Source: Streptomyces sp. NBC_00223 (GTDB lineage: Bacteria; Actinomycetota; Actinomycetes; Streptomycetales; Streptomycetaceae). From it: DNA of 64,000 nt. Shown here one piece after another: positions 34,678 through 42,924 of this stretch (positions are counted from its first letter, which is position 1; every line of letters starts with the position of its first letter). The translations under genes were made by a program, and so were the position numbers. Under the pieces are notes generated by a model. It did no database searches and was not told the origin of the DNA. It saw only the letters and a program-made list of their open reading frames with translations. The stretch covers positions 5,083,501 through 5,147,500 of the forward strand of contig NZ_CP108109.1 of the NCBI RefSeq assembly GCF_036199905.1, read 5' to 3'.

Positions 34678-35322
34678 ATGGCAAAGCAGATCAAGGGCAT
34701 CCTGGGCGAGAAGCTCGGCATGACCCAGGTCTGGGACGAGAACAACCGTGTCGTCCCTGTGACCGTCGTCAAGGCCGGCCCGAATGTCGTCACCCAGGTG
34801 CGTACCAACGACGCCGACGGCTACGAGTCGGTTCAGCTCGCCTTCGGCGAGATCGACCCGCGCAAGGTGAACAAGCCGCTCAAGGGCCACTTCGCGAAGG
34901 CCGACGTCACCCCCCGCCGCCACCTGGTGGAGCTGCGTACCGCAGACGCCGGTGAGTACACGCTGGGCCAGGAGATCACCGCCACGGTGTTCGAGGCCGG
35001 CATCAAGGTGGACGTGACCGGCAAGAGCAAGGGCAAGGGCTTCGCCGGTGTCATGAAGCGTCACAACTTCAAGGGCCTCGGCGCCGGCCACGGCGTCCAG
35101 CGCAAGCACCGCTCGCCCGGCTCCATCGGTGGCTGCGCCACCCCGGGCCGCGTGTTCAAGGGCATGCGCATGGCGGGCCGCATGGGCAACGAGCGGGTCA
35201 CCACCCAGAACCTGACCGTCCACGCCGTTGACGCGGAGAAGGGCCTGCTCCTGATCAAGGGAGCCGTCCCCGGTCCGAACGGCGGCCTCGTCCTGGTCCG
35301 CACCGCGGCCAAGGGGGCCTGA
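34678..35322 (+). CDS. rplC: 50S ribosomal protein L3
   Basis: 214 residues, normal size. Starts MAKQIKGILGEKLGMTQVWD and contains the long internal loop reaching the peptidyl-transferase centre (KGKGFAGVMKRHNFKGLGAG, GSIGGCATPGRVFKG). Initiates 50S assembly by binding 23S rRNA. 14 nt after rpsJ with GAGGCGCGGAGAAG before the start. Confidence 0.98.
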   Translation: MAKQIKGILGEKLGMTQVWDENNRVVPVTVVKAGPNVVTQVRTNDADGYESVQLAFGEIDPRKVNKPLKGHFAKADVTPRRHLVELRTADAGEYTLGQEITATVFEAGIKVDVTGKSKGKGFAGVMKRHNFKGLGAGHGVQRKHRSPGSIGGCATPGRVFKGMRMAGRMGNERVTTQNLTVHAVDAEKGLLLIKGAVPGPNGGLVLVRTAAKGA

Positions 35323-35326
35323 GGAT

Positions 35327-36004
35327 ATGAGCACCATTGACATCCTGTCGCCCGCGGGCGACACCGCCGGGACCGTAGAGCTCCCGGCCGAGATCTTCGA
35401 CGCCAAGGTCAGCATCCCGCTGATCCACCAGGTCGTCGTCGCGCAGCTGGCCGCCGCCCGTCAGGGCACGCACAAGGTCAAGACGCGTGGCGAGGTCCGC
35501 GGTGGTGGCAAGAAGCCGTACCGCCAGAAGGGCACCGGCCGCGCCCGTCAGGGCTCGACCCGCGCGCCGCAGTTCGCCGGTGGTGGCGTCGTGCACGGTC
35601 CCGTGCCGCGTGACTACTCGCAGCGGACCCCCAAGAAGATGGTCAAGGCCGCCCTCCGCGGTGCCCTGACCGACCGCGCGCGCCACAACCGCATCCACGT
35701 CGTCACCGGCGTCGTCGAGGGCTCGGCCCCGTCGACGAAGGCGGCCAAGAGCCTGCTCGGCAAGATCAGCGAGCGCAAGAACGTGCTCCTGGTCATCGAG
35801 CGTGCCGACGAGGCCGCGTGGCTGTCCGCCCGCAACCTGCCCCAGGTGCACATCCTGGACGCAGGCCAGCTGAACACGTACGACGTGCTCGTCTCCGACG
35901 ACGTGGTCTTCACGCAGAGCGCCTTCGAGCGTTTCGTGGCCGGTCCTGTCGCCTCCGGCAAGGCCGTCGCCGACGAGGCCGAGCTTGAAGGGAGCGACGC
36001 CTGA
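35327..36004 (+). CDS. rplD: 50S ribosomal protein L4
   Basis: 225 residues. MSTIDILSPAGDTAGTVELP start; the extended loop KTRGEVRGGGKKPYRQKGTG (reaching the exit tunnel, where macrolide-resistance changes occur) is wild type in pattern. In enterobacteria L4 also autoregulates the S10 operon; whether it does here is unknown. Its last base overlaps the rplW start. Confidence 0.98.
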   Translation: MSTIDILSPAGDTAGTVELPAEIFDAKVSIPLIHQVVVAQLAAARQGTHKVKTRGEVRGGGKKPYRQKGTGRARQGSTRAPQFAGGGVVHGPVPRDYSQRTPKKMVKAALRGALTDRARHNRIHVVTGVVEGSAPSTKAAKSLLGKISERKNVLLVIERADEAAWLSARNLPQVHILDAGQLNTYDVLVSDDVVFTQSAFERFVAGPVASGKAVADEAELEGSDA

Positions 36005-36342
36005 TGAGCGACGCAACTGCCACCGCAGCGGTCGTCACCAGCAAGACGTTCACGGACCCCCGTGACCTTCTGATCAAGCCGGTGGTCTCCGAGAAGAGCT
36101 ACGCGCTGCTGGACGAGAACAAGTACACGTTCGTCGTCGACCCGCGCGCCAACAAGACCCAGATCAAGCAGGCCGTCGAGGCGGTCTTCCAGGTCAAGGT
36201 CACCGGGGTCAACACGATCAACCGCCAGGGCAAGCGCAAGCGCACCCGCACCGGTTTCGGCAAGCGCGCCAACACCAAGCGCGCCATCGTGACCCTTGCC
36301 GAGGGCGACCGAATCGACATCTTCGGCGGTCCGGTCTCCTAA
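36004..36342 (+). CDS. rplW: 50S ribosomal protein L23
   Basis: 112 residues with a short Ala/Thr-rich N-terminal extension before FTDPRDLLIKPVVSEKSYAL. L23 lies at the tunnel exit and docks trigger factor and SRP. The basic loop RQGKRKRTRTGFGKRANTKR is typical. Start overlaps the rplD stop (TGATG). Confidence 0.97.
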   Translation: MSDATATAAVVTSKTFTDPRDLLIKPVVSEKSYALLDENKYTFVVDPRANKTQIKQAVEAVFQVKVTGVNTINRQGKRKRTRTGFGKRANTKRAIVTLAEGDRIDIFGGPVS

Positions 36343-36388
36343 CGGGGGCCGGTCGTTCAGAAGTCCGGAATCTTCCGAGGACTGAGAA

Positions 36389-37225
36389 ATGGGTATCCGC
36401 AAGTACAAGCCGACGACTCCGGGCCGTCGTGGCTCCAGCGTCGCCGACTTTGTCGAGATCACGCGGTCCACGCCGGAGAAGTCGCTGGTCCGCCCGCTGC
36501 ACAGCAAGGGCGGCCGTAACAACGCCGGTCGTGTGACCGTTCGCCACCAGGGTGGTGGCCACAAGCGCGCCTACCGTGTCATCGACTTCCGTCGGCACGA
36601 CAAGGACGGCGTGCCCGCCAAGGTCGCGCACATCGAGTACGACCCCAACCGCACCGCGCGCATCGCGCTGCTGCACTACGCGGACGGCGAGAAGCGTTAC
36701 ATCCTCGCCCCCGCCAAGCTGTCGCAGGGCGACCGGATCGAGAACGGCCCCAACGCCGACATCAAGCCGGGCAACAACCTGCCGCTGCGCAACATCCCGG
36801 TGGGTACCACGATCCACGCGATCGAGCTGCGGCCCGGTGGCGGCGCGAAGATCTCCCGCTCCGCGGGCGCTTCCGTCCAGCTGCTGGCGAAGGAAGGCAA
36901 CATGGCCACCCTTCGCATGCCGTCCGGCGAGGTCCGGATGGTCGACGTCCGCTGCCGCGCCACCATCGGCGAGGTCGGCAACGCGGAGCAGTCGAACATC
37001 AACTGGGGCAAGGCCGGCCGTATGCGGTGGAAGGGCGTTCGCCCGACCGTCCGCGGTGTCGCCATGAACCCGGTGGACCACCCGCACGGTGGTGGTGAGG
37101 GCAAGACCTCCGGTGGTCGCCACCCGGTCTCCCCGTGGGGTCAGAAGGAGGGTCGTACGCGCTCTCCCAAGAAGGCGAGCAGCAAGTACATCGTCCGCCG
37201 CCGCAAGACGAACAAGAAGCGCTAG
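36389..37225 (+). CDS. rplB: 50S ribosomal protein L2
   Basis: 278 residues. MGIRKYKPTTPGRRGSSVAD start; C-terminal loop VAMNPVDHPHGGGEGKTSGG with the conserved His essential for peptidyl-transferase function is intact. 46 nt after rplW with a CGAGGACTGAGAA start region. Confidence 0.98.
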   Translation: MGIRKYKPTTPGRRGSSVADFVEITRSTPEKSLVRPLHSKGGRNNAGRVTVRHQGGGHKRAYRVIDFRRHDKDGVPAKVAHIEYDPNRTARIALLHYADGEKRYILAPAKLSQGDRIENGPNADIKPGNNLPLRNIPVGTTIHAIELRPGGGAKISRSAGASVQLLAKEGNMATLRMPSGEVRMVDVRCRATIGEVGNAEQSNINWGKAGRMRWKGVRPTVRGVAMNPVDHPHGGGEGKTSGGRHPVSPWGQKEGRTRSPKKASSKYIVRRRKTNKKR

Positions 37226-37237
37226 GAGCGGGTTTAG

Positions 37238-37519
37238 ATGCCGCGCAGTCTCAAGAAGGGGCCCTTCGTCGACGACCACCTTTTCAAGAAGGTGGATGTC
37301 CAGAACGAAGCCGGCACCAAGAACGTCATCAAGACCTGGTCCCGCCGCTCGATGATCATCCCGGCCATGCTCGGCCACACGATCGCGGTGCACGACGGCC
37401 GTAAGCACGTCCCGGTGTTTGTCACTGAGTCGATGGTCGGCCACAAGCTCGGCGAGTTCGCGCCGACCCGCACCTTCCGCGGCCATGAGAAGGACGACCG
37501 TAAGTCGCGTCGTCGCTGA
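37238..37519 (+). CDS. rpsS: 30S ribosomal protein S19
   Basis: 93 residues (MPRSLKKGPFVDDHLFKKVD), normal. S19 with S13 forms the B1 bridge in the 30S head. Preceded by AGGAGCGGGTTTAG; 12 nt after rplB. The basic C-terminus RGHEKDDRKSRRR is complete. Confidence 0.98.
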   Translation: MPRSLKKGPFVDDHLFKKVDVQNEAGTKNVIKTWSRRSMIIPAMLGHTIAVHDGRKHVPVFVTESMVGHKLGEFAPTRTFRGHEKDDRKSRRR

Positions 37520-37566
37520 TCAGCGGGAGTCGGACAGTGACGAAGACAGACACCGAAGGGACAACC

Positions 37567-37914
37567 ATGGAAGCCAGGGCCCAGGCGCGGTACATCCGCG
37601 TCACGCCCATGAAGGCCCGCCGCGTGGTGGACCTCATCCGTGGCATGGATGCCACGGAGGCTCAGGCGGTCCTGCGTTTCACCCCGCAGGCCGCGAGCGT
37701 GCCGGTCGGCAAGGTGCTTGACAGCGCCATCGCCAACGCCGCGCACAACTACGACCACACGGACGCCGAGTCGCTGTACATCAGCGAGGCGTACGTGGAC
37801 GAGGGTCCGACCCTGAAGCGGTTCCGGCCGCGCGCCCAGGGCCGGGCCTACCGGATCCGCAAGCGGACCAGCCACATCACCGTGGTCGTCGCCAGCAAGG
37901 AAGGGACCCGGTAA
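37567..37914 (+). CDS. rplV: 50S ribosomal protein L22
   Basis: 115 residues from the ATG of MEARAQARYIRVTPMKARRV, the usual Streptomyces start; an upstream GTG in frame would add 10 residues with no homology to L22. Its beta-hairpin (LKRFRPRAQGRAYRIRKRTS) lines the exit tunnel. Overlaps the rpsC start by 1 nt. Confidence 0.96.
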   Translation: MEARAQARYIRVTPMKARRVVDLIRGMDATEAQAVLRFTPQAASVPVGKVLDSAIANAAHNYDHTDAESLYISEAYVDEGPTLKRFRPRAQGRAYRIRKRTSHITVVVASKEGTR

Positions 37915-38744
37915 TGGGCCAGAAGGTTAACCCTTACGGGTTCCGGCTCGGCATCACCACGGACTTCAAGTCCCGGTGGTACGCCGACAAGCTGTACAAG
38001 GACTACGTCAAGGAAGACGTCGCCATCCGCCGGATGATGACGCAGGGCATGGAGCGGGCCGGCATCTCCAAGGTGGAGATCGAGCGCACCCGCGACCGCG
38101 TCCGCGTCGACATCCACACCGCCCGGCCGGGCATCGTCATCGGCCGCCGCGGCGCGGAGGCCGACCGTATCCGCGGTGACCTGGAGAAGCTGACCGGCAA
38201 GCAGGTCCAGCTGAACATCCTTGAGGTCAAGAACCCGGAGATGGACGCTCAGCTGGTGGCCCAGGCCGTCGCCGAGCAGCTGTCCTCCCGTGTCTCCTTC
38301 CGCCGTGCCATGCGCAAGAGCATGCAGGGCACGCTGAAGGCCGGCGCCAAGGGCATCAAGATCCAGTGCGGCGGCCGTCTCGGCGGCGCCGAGATGTCCC
38401 GCTCCGAGTTCTACCGCGAGGGCCGGGTTCCCCTGCACACCCTGCGCGCCAACGTGGACTACGGCTTCTTCGAGGCCAAGACCACCTTCGGCCGCATCGG
38501 TGTGAAGGTGTGGATCTACAAGGGCGACGTCAAGAACATCGCCGAGGTCCGCGCCGACAACGCCGCCGCCCGCGCCGGCAACCGTCCGGCCCGCGGTGGT
38601 GGCAACGAGCGTCCGCAGCGTCGCGGTGGCGAGCGCGGTGGCCGTGGCCGTCGTCCTCAGACGGAAGGCGCCCAGGCCCCCAAGGCCGAGGCCGCTGTCG
38701 CCGTCGAGGCCCCGGCCGCGGAGACCCCCGGAACGGAAGGCTAA
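37914..38744 (+). CDS. rpsC: 30S ribosomal protein S3
   Basis: 276 residues: KH domain with RPGIVIGRRGAEADRIRG in the N-terminal half and an S3-C domain (RSEFYREGRVPLHTLRANVD), then a long Gly/Arg-rich and Ala/Glu/Pro-rich tail typical of actinobacterial S3. S3 forms the mRNA entry channel and helicase site. Confidence 0.98.
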   Translation: MGQKVNPYGFRLGITTDFKSRWYADKLYKDYVKEDVAIRRMMTQGMERAGISKVEIERTRDRVRVDIHTARPGIVIGRRGAEADRIRGDLEKLTGKQVQLNILEVKNPEMDAQLVAQAVAEQLSSRVSFRRAMRKSMQGTLKAGAKGIKIQCGGRLGGAEMSRSEFYREGRVPLHTLRANVDYGFFEAKTTFGRIGVKVWIYKGDVKNIAEVRADNAAARAGNRPARGGGNERPQRRGGERGGRGRRPQTEGAQAPKAEAAVAVEAPAAETPGTEG

Positions 38745-38749
38745 GTACC

Positions 38750-39169
38750 ATGCTGATCCCCCGCAGGGTCAAGCACCGCAAGCAGCACCACCCGAGCCGC
38801 GACGGCATGGCCAAGGGCGGCACCGAGCTGGCGTTCGGTGAGTACGGCCTCCAGGCCGTGACCCCGGCCTACGTGACCAACCGGCAGATCGAGTCCGCTC
38901 GTATCTCCATCACCCGTCACATCAAGCGTGGCGGCAAGGTCTGGATCAACATCTACCCGGACCGTCCGCTGACCAAGAAGCCGGCCGAGACCCGCATGGG
39001 TTCCGGTAAGGGTTCGCCGGAGTGGTGGATCGCGAACGTCAAGCCCGGTCGGGTGATGTTCGAGCTGTCTTTCCCGAACGAGAAGGTGGCTCGTGAAGCG
39101 CTGACCCGCGCCGCTCACAAGCTCCCGATGAAGTGCCGCATTGTGCGGCGCGAGGCAGGTGAGTCGTGA
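38750..39169 (+). CDS. rplP: 50S ribosomal protein L16
   Basis: 139 residues (MLIPRRVKHRKQHHPSRDGM). Organises the A-site region of the 50S and is a target for avilamycin/evernimicin resistance changes. Six nt after rpsC; stop overlaps the rpmC ATG by 1 nt. Confidence 0.98.
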   Translation: MLIPRRVKHRKQHHPSRDGMAKGGTELAFGEYGLQAVTPAYVTNRQIESARISITRHIKRGGKVWINIYPDRPLTKKPAETRMGSGKGSPEWWIANVKPGRVMFELSFPNEKVAREALTRAAHKLPMKCRIVRREAGES

Positions 39170-39393
39170 TGGCGGCCGGTACCAAGGCGACCGAGCTGCG
39201 CCAGCTCGGCGACGAGGAGCTCGTCGGCAAGCTGCGTGAGGCCAAGGAGGAGCTGTTCAACCTCCGCTTCCAGGCGGCCACCGGACAGCTGGAGAACAAC
39301 ACCCGGCTCAAGACGGTCCGCAAGGACATCGCCCGGATCTACACCCTGATGCGCGAGCGCGAGCTGGGCATCGAGACGGTGGAGAGCGCCTGA
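39169..39393 (+). CDS. rpmC: 50S ribosomal protein L29
   Basis: 74 residues from the ATG overlapping the rplP stop (a GTG one codon earlier is possible). The two-helix hairpin LRQLGDEELVGKLREAKEEL / RKDIARIYTLMRERELG is typical. Located near the tunnel exit next to L23. Confidence 0.97.
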   Translation: MAAGTKATELRQLGDEELVGKLREAKEELFNLRFQAATGQLENNTRLKTVRKDIARIYTLMRERELGIETVESA

Positions 39394-39677
39394 TGAGCGA
39401 GAAGAATGTGACAGAGACGACTGAGCAGCGTGGCTTCCGCAAGACCCGTGAGGGCCTTGTGGTCAGCGACAAGATGGACAAGACCGTTGTGGTCGCCGTC
39501 GAGGACCGTGTGAAGCACGCCCTCTACGGCAAGGTCATCCGCCGCACCAACAAGCTCAAGGCGCACGACGAGCAGAACGCCGCGGGCATCGGCGACCGTG
39601 TCCTCCTGATGGAGACCCGGCCGCTGTCCGCGACGAAGCGCTGGCGCGTCGTCGAGATCCTCGAGAAGGCCAAGTAA
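39393..39677 (+). CDS. rpsQ: 30S ribosomal protein S17
   Basis: 94 residues. A short Glu/Thr-rich extension (MSEKNVTETTEQRG) precedes the OB-fold core (VVSDKMDKTVVVAVEDRVKH). A primary 16S-binding protein. It is the last gene of the S10 group; two hairpins follow before rplN. Confidence 0.97.
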   Translation: MSEKNVTETTEQRGFRKTREGLVVSDKMDKTVVVAVEDRVKHALYGKVIRRTNKLKAHDEQNAAGIGDRVLLMETRPLSATKRWRVVEILEKAK

Positions 39678-39679
39678 TC

Positions 39680-39748
39680 CCTGAGGGCACTCCCTCAGGA
39701 CCGTTCCGTCAGGCTCGGCGGCGGGCCGGCCGGTCAACCGGCCGGCCC
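39680..39748 (+). terminator. Two hairpins between rpsQ and rplN
   Basis: First CCTGAGGG-4-CCCTCAGG (39680-39699), then a perfect 11-bp stem GGGCCGGCCGG / CCGGCCGGCCC with a TCAA loop (39723-39748). They sit at the junction of the S10 and spc gene groups and may attenuate or process the transcript. No strong promoter is evident between them and rplN. Confidence 0.55.
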
Positions 39749-39783
39749 CTGCCGGGAACCGACGCGACAAACAGGAGATAGAC

Positions 39784-40152
39784 GTGATCCAGCAGGAGTC
39801 GCGACTTCGTGTCGCCGACAACACTGGTGCCAAGGAGATCCTTTGCATCCGTGTTCTCGGTGGCTCGGGTCGCCGCTACGCGGGAATCGGTGACGTCATC
39901 GTCGCCACCGTCAAGGACGCGATCCCCGGTGGCAACGTGAAAAAGGGCGAGGTCATCAAGGCCGTCATCGTCCGTACCGTCAAGGAGCGCCGTCGCGCCG
40001 ACGGCTCGTACATCCGGTTCGACGAGAACGCCGCCGTGATCCTCAAGAACGACGGCGACCCCCGCGGCACCCGTATCTTCGGCCCGGTAGGCCGTGAGCT
40101 GCGCGAGAAGAAGTTCATGAAGATCGTCTCCCTCGCGCCGGAGGTGCTGTAA
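39784..40152 (+). CDS. rplN: 50S ribosomal protein L14
   Basis: 122 residues from GTG (VIQQESRLRVADNTGAKEIL), preceded by AGGAGATAGAC. Binds helix 95 region and bridges to the 30S; also docks RsfS for ribosome silencing. First gene of the spc group. Confidence 0.98.
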   Translation: MIQQESRLRVADNTGAKEILCIRVLGGSGRRYAGIGDVIVATVKDAIPGGNVKKGEVIKAVIVRTVKERRRADGSYIRFDENAAVILKNDGDPRGTRIFGPVGRELREKKFMKIVSLAPEVL

Positions 40153-40155
40153 CCG

Positions 40156-40479
40156 ATGAAGATCAAGAAGGGCGACCTGGTCCAGGTCATCACCGGTAAG
40201 GACAGGGGCAAGCAGGGCAAGGTCATCGTGGCCTACCCCGCTCAGGACCGGGTCCTCGTCGAGGGTGTCAACCGGGTCAAGAAGCACACCAAGGCCGGCC
40301 AGACCGACCGTGGTTCGCAGACCGGCGGCATCATCACCACCGAGGCGCCGATCCACGTCAGCAACGTGCAGCTGGTTGTTGAGAAGGACGGCAAGAAGGT
40401 CGTGACCCGCGTCGGCTACCGGTTCGACGACGAGGGCAACAAGATCCGCGTTGCCAAGCGGACCGGTGAGGACATCTGA
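40156..40479 (+). CDS. rplX: 50S ribosomal protein L24
   Basis: 107 residues with a KOW motif at the N-terminus (KIKKGDLVQVITGKDRGKQG). One of two initiators of 50S assembly. Three nt after rplN; overlaps rplE by 1 nt. Confidence 0.97.
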   Translation: MKIKKGDLVQVITGKDRGKQGKVIVAYPAQDRVLVEGVNRVKKHTKAGQTDRGSQTGGIITTEAPIHVSNVQLVVEKDGKKVVTRVGYRFDDEGNKIRVAKRTGEDI

Positions 40480-41039
40480 TGACTGCCACCACCATCACAC
40501 CGCGTCTCAAGACGCGTTACCGCGAGGAGATCGCGGGCAAGCTGCGTGACGAGTTCTCCTACGAGAACGTCATGCAGATCCCCGGTCTCACCAAGATCGT
40601 GGTCAACATGGGTGTGGGCGACGCCGCCCGCGACTCCAAGCTGATCGAGGGCGCGATCCGCGACCTCGCCACGATCACCGGCCAGAAGCCGCAGGTCACC
40701 AAGGCCCGTAAGTCCATCGCGCAGTTCAAGCTGCGTGAGGGCCAGCCGATCGGTGCCCATGTCACGCTTCGCGGTGACCGCATGTGGGAGTTCCTGGACC
40801 GTCTGCTGTCGCTGGCGCTTCCGCGTATCCGCGACTTCCGTGGTCTGTCCCCCAAGCAGTTCGACGGCCGGGGCAACTACACCTTCGGTCTCACGGAGCA
40901 GGTCATGTTCCACGAGATCGACCAGGACAAGATCGACCGGGTCCGGGGCATGGACATCACCGTGGTCACCACGGCGACCAACGACGACGAGGGTCGTGCC
41001 CTCCTTCGTCACCTCGGCTTCCCGTTCAAGGAGAACTGA
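40479..41039 (+). CDS. rplE: 50S ribosomal protein L5
   Basis: 186 residues (MTATTITPRLKTRYREEIAG). Conserved IPGLTKIVVNMGVGDA and PRIRDFRGLSPKQFDGRGNY segments are present. Binds 5S rRNA and contacts the P-site tRNA. Confidence 0.98.
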   Translation: MTATTITPRLKTRYREEIAGKLRDEFSYENVMQIPGLTKIVVNMGVGDAARDSKLIEGAIRDLATITGQKPQVTKARKSIAQFKLREGQPIGAHVTLRGDRMWEFLDRLLSLALPRIRDFRGLSPKQFDGRGNYTFGLTEQVMFHEIDQDKIDRVRGMDITVVTTATNDDEGRALLRHLGFPFKEN

Positions 41040-41041
41040 CC

Positions 41042-41227
41042 GTGGCGAAGAAGGCTCTGATCGCTAAGGCCGCTCGCAAGCCCAAGTTCGCTGTGCGCGG
41101 GTACAACCGCTGCCAGCGCTGTGGCCGGCCGCACTCCGTCTACCGCAAGTTCGGCCTGTGCCGTGTGTGCCTTCGTGAGATGGCCCACCGCGGCGAGCTG
41201 CCGGGCGTGACCAAGAGCTCCTGGTAA
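41042..41227 (+). CDS. rpsN: 30S ribosomal protein S14, zinc-binding (type Z)
   Basis: 61 residues from GTG (VAKKALIAKAARKPKFAVRG). Four cysteines C24, C27, C40 and C43 (CQRC and CRVC) form the zinc ribbon, so this is the zinc-containing form; Streptomyces usually keep a zinc-free paralogue under Zur elsewhere. The TAA stop lies inside a hairpin (41221-41246). Confidence 0.97.
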   Translation: MAKKALIAKAARKPKFAVRGYNRCQRCGRPHSVYRKFGLCRVCLREMAHRGELPGVTKSSW

Positions 41228-41246
41228 GTCCCTTCAGGGACACCAG
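41221..41246 (+). promoter_or_regulatory. Hairpin over the rpsN stop codon
   Basis: CTGGT-AA-GTCCC-TTCA-GGGAC-ACCAG: a 10-bp stem interrupted by a two-A bulge, with a tetraloop. The bulged AA belongs to the rpsN stop codon. It may act as attenuator or processing site before the rpsH leader. Confidence 0.55.
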
Positions 41247-41298
41247 GAACTCTCGGTAAGTAGTTGGCCGGTCGGTGCCCACCCGTCGCCCGCCACCG

Positions 41299-41361
41299 CC
41301 CTTCCAAGGGCGCGCTGGCGCGCGGCACCGCCTTACTCCTTCTTCCCGTAAGGTGGAAGGG
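41299..41361 (+). ncRNA. Predicted three-way-junction RNA in the rpsN-rpsH spacer
   Basis: P1 CCCTTCCA (41299-41306) pairs with TGGAAGGG (41354-41361); P2 GCGCG-CTGG-CGCGC (41310-41323); P3 CCTTAC-11-GTAAGG (41331-41353), directly stacked on P1. All stems are perfect. The spacer is 275 nt, unusually long for the spc operon, so a cis-regulatory r-protein binding RNA (S8 regulates spc in E. coli at a different place) is plausible. Structure read by eye. Confidence 0.5.
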
Positions 41362-41502
41362 TTGGGCGCCCGCCGTCCACGACCGACTTACTACGCCGTA
41401 GGTCCCCGTGCCGCACCCGTTCCGACGTACGCCTCGCGTACCTCTCGGAGAGAGGGATGGCACAGATAGGAAACCCCGGCGAGAGAGGCCCAGGGCCAAC
41501 TC

Positions 41503-41901
41503 ATGACCATGACCGACCCCATCGCAGACATGCTGACCCGTCTGCGCAACGCGAACTCGGCGTACCACGACGATGTCGCGATGCCGTTCAGCAAGATCAA
41601 GTCGCACATCGCGGAGATCCTCCAGCAGGAGGGTTACATCACCGGCTGGAAGGTCGAGGAGGCGGAGGTCGGCAAGACTCTCCTCCTTGAGCTGAAGTTC
41701 GGCCCCGAGCGTCAGCGCTCGATCGCGGGCATCAAGCGGATCAGCAAGCCGGGTCTGCGGGTCTACGCGAAGTCCACCAATCTGCCGAAGGTGCTCGGCG
41801 GCCTGGGCGTGGCGATCATCTCCACGTCCCACGGGCTGCTCACCGGCCAGCAGGCGCAGAAGAAGGGCGTGGGTGGGGAAGTCCTCGCCTACGTCTGGTA
41901 A
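41503..41901 (+). CDS. rpsH: 30S ribosomal protein S8
   Basis: 132 residues (MTMTDPIADMLTRLRNANSA). Binds helix 21 of 16S rRNA; in E. coli it represses the spc operon. Here it lies just after a long structured spacer, consistent with a regulatory RNA nearby. C-terminal STSHGLLTGQQAQKKGVGGE is conserved. Confidence 0.98.
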   Translation: MTMTDPIADMLTRLRNANSAYHDDVAMPFSKIKSHIAEILQQEGYITGWKVEEAEVGKTLLLELKFGPERQRSIAGIKRISKPGLRVYAKSTNLPKVLGGLGVAIISTSHGLLTGQQAQKKGVGGEVLAYVW

Positions 41902-41922
41902 CCGGGAAAGCGAGGTATAGCA

Positions 41923-42462
41923 ATGTCGCGCATCGGCAAGCTGCCCATCTCGGTTCCCGCCGGAGTGGACGTCACCATCGACGGCCGCACGGTCGCGGTG
42001 AAGGGCCCCAAGGGCTCCCTCACCCACACCGTCGCCGCGCCGATCGAGATCGCCAAGGGCGAGGACGGCGTTCTGCACGTCACCCGCCCCAACGACGAGC
42101 GTGTCTCGAAGGCCCTGCACGGCCTGTCCCGCACGCTGGTGGCGAACATGATCACCGGCGTGACCACGGGATACGTGAAGGCACTGGAAATCAGCGGGGT
42201 CGGCTACCGCGTCCAGGCGAAGGGCTCCAACCTGGAGTTCGCGCTCGGCTACAGCCACCCGATTCTCGTCGAGGCCCCCGAGGGGATCTCCTTCAAGGTC
42301 GAGTCCCCGACCAAGTTCTCGGTCGAGGGCATCGACAAGCAGAAGGTCGGCGAGGTGGCCGCCAACATCCGCAAGCTGCGGAAGCCCGACCCGTACAAGG
42401 CCAAGGGTGTCAAGTACGCCGGCGAGGTCATCCGCCGCAAGGTCGGAAAGGCTGGTAAGTAG
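41923..42462 (+). CDS. rplF: 50S ribosomal protein L6
   Basis: 179 residues, two tandem alpha/beta domains (MSRIGKLPISVPAGVDVTID; GVGYRVQAKGSNLEFALGYS). Located by the sarcin-ricin loop. Preceded by AAAGCGAGGTATAGCA. Confidence 0.98.
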   Translation: MSRIGKLPISVPAGVDVTIDGRTVAVKGPKGSLTHTVAAPIEIAKGEDGVLHVTRPNDERVSKALHGLSRTLVANMITGVTTGYVKALEISGVGYRVQAKGSNLEFALGYSHPILVEAPEGISFKVESPTKFSVEGIDKQKVGEVAANIRKLRKPDPYKAKGVKYAGEVIRRKVGKAGK

Positions 42463-42464
42463 CC

Positions 42465-42848
42465 ATGGCATTCGGTGTGAAGATCGCCAAGGGCAAGGCC
42501 TACAAGGGTGCCGCACTCAAGCGCCGCCACATCCGGGTCCGCAAGCGGATCTCGGGTACGGCGGAGCGTCCGCGTCTGGTCGTGACGCGGTCCAACCGCG
42601 GCATCGTCGCGCAGATCGTCGACGACCTCGCGGGCCACACGCTCGCGTCCGCGTCGACCCTCGACGCGTCCATCCGCGGCGGCGAAGGCGACAAGAGCGC
42701 CAAGGCCAAGCAGGTCGGCCAGCTCGTGGCCGAGCGGGCCAAGGCCAAGGGCGTCGAGACTGTTGTGTTCGACCGCGGCGGCAACCAGTACGCGGGGCGC
42801 ATCGCCGCCCTCGCGGACGCCGCCCGCGAAGCCGGACTGAAGTTCTGA
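42465..42848 (+). CDS. rplR: 50S ribosomal protein L18
   Basis: 127 residues (MAFGVKIAKGKAYKGAALKR). Binds 5S rRNA with L5 and L25. Basic N-terminus and the C-terminal VVFDRGGNQYAGRIAALADA motif are typical. Two nt after rplF. Confidence 0.98.
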   Translation: MAFGVKIAKGKAYKGAALKRRHIRVRKRISGTAERPRLVVTRSNRGIVAQIVDDLAGHTLASASTLDASIRGGEGDKSAKAKQVGQLVAERAKAKGVETVVFDRGGNQYAGRIAALADAAREAGLKF

Positions 42849-42924
42849 GCCGCCCGTCGCTGCAGCGACTCACTGTCGCTGTGTAGCTAGCGGAGAAACG
42901 CTAAAGGATCGAGAGGTAATTCCA

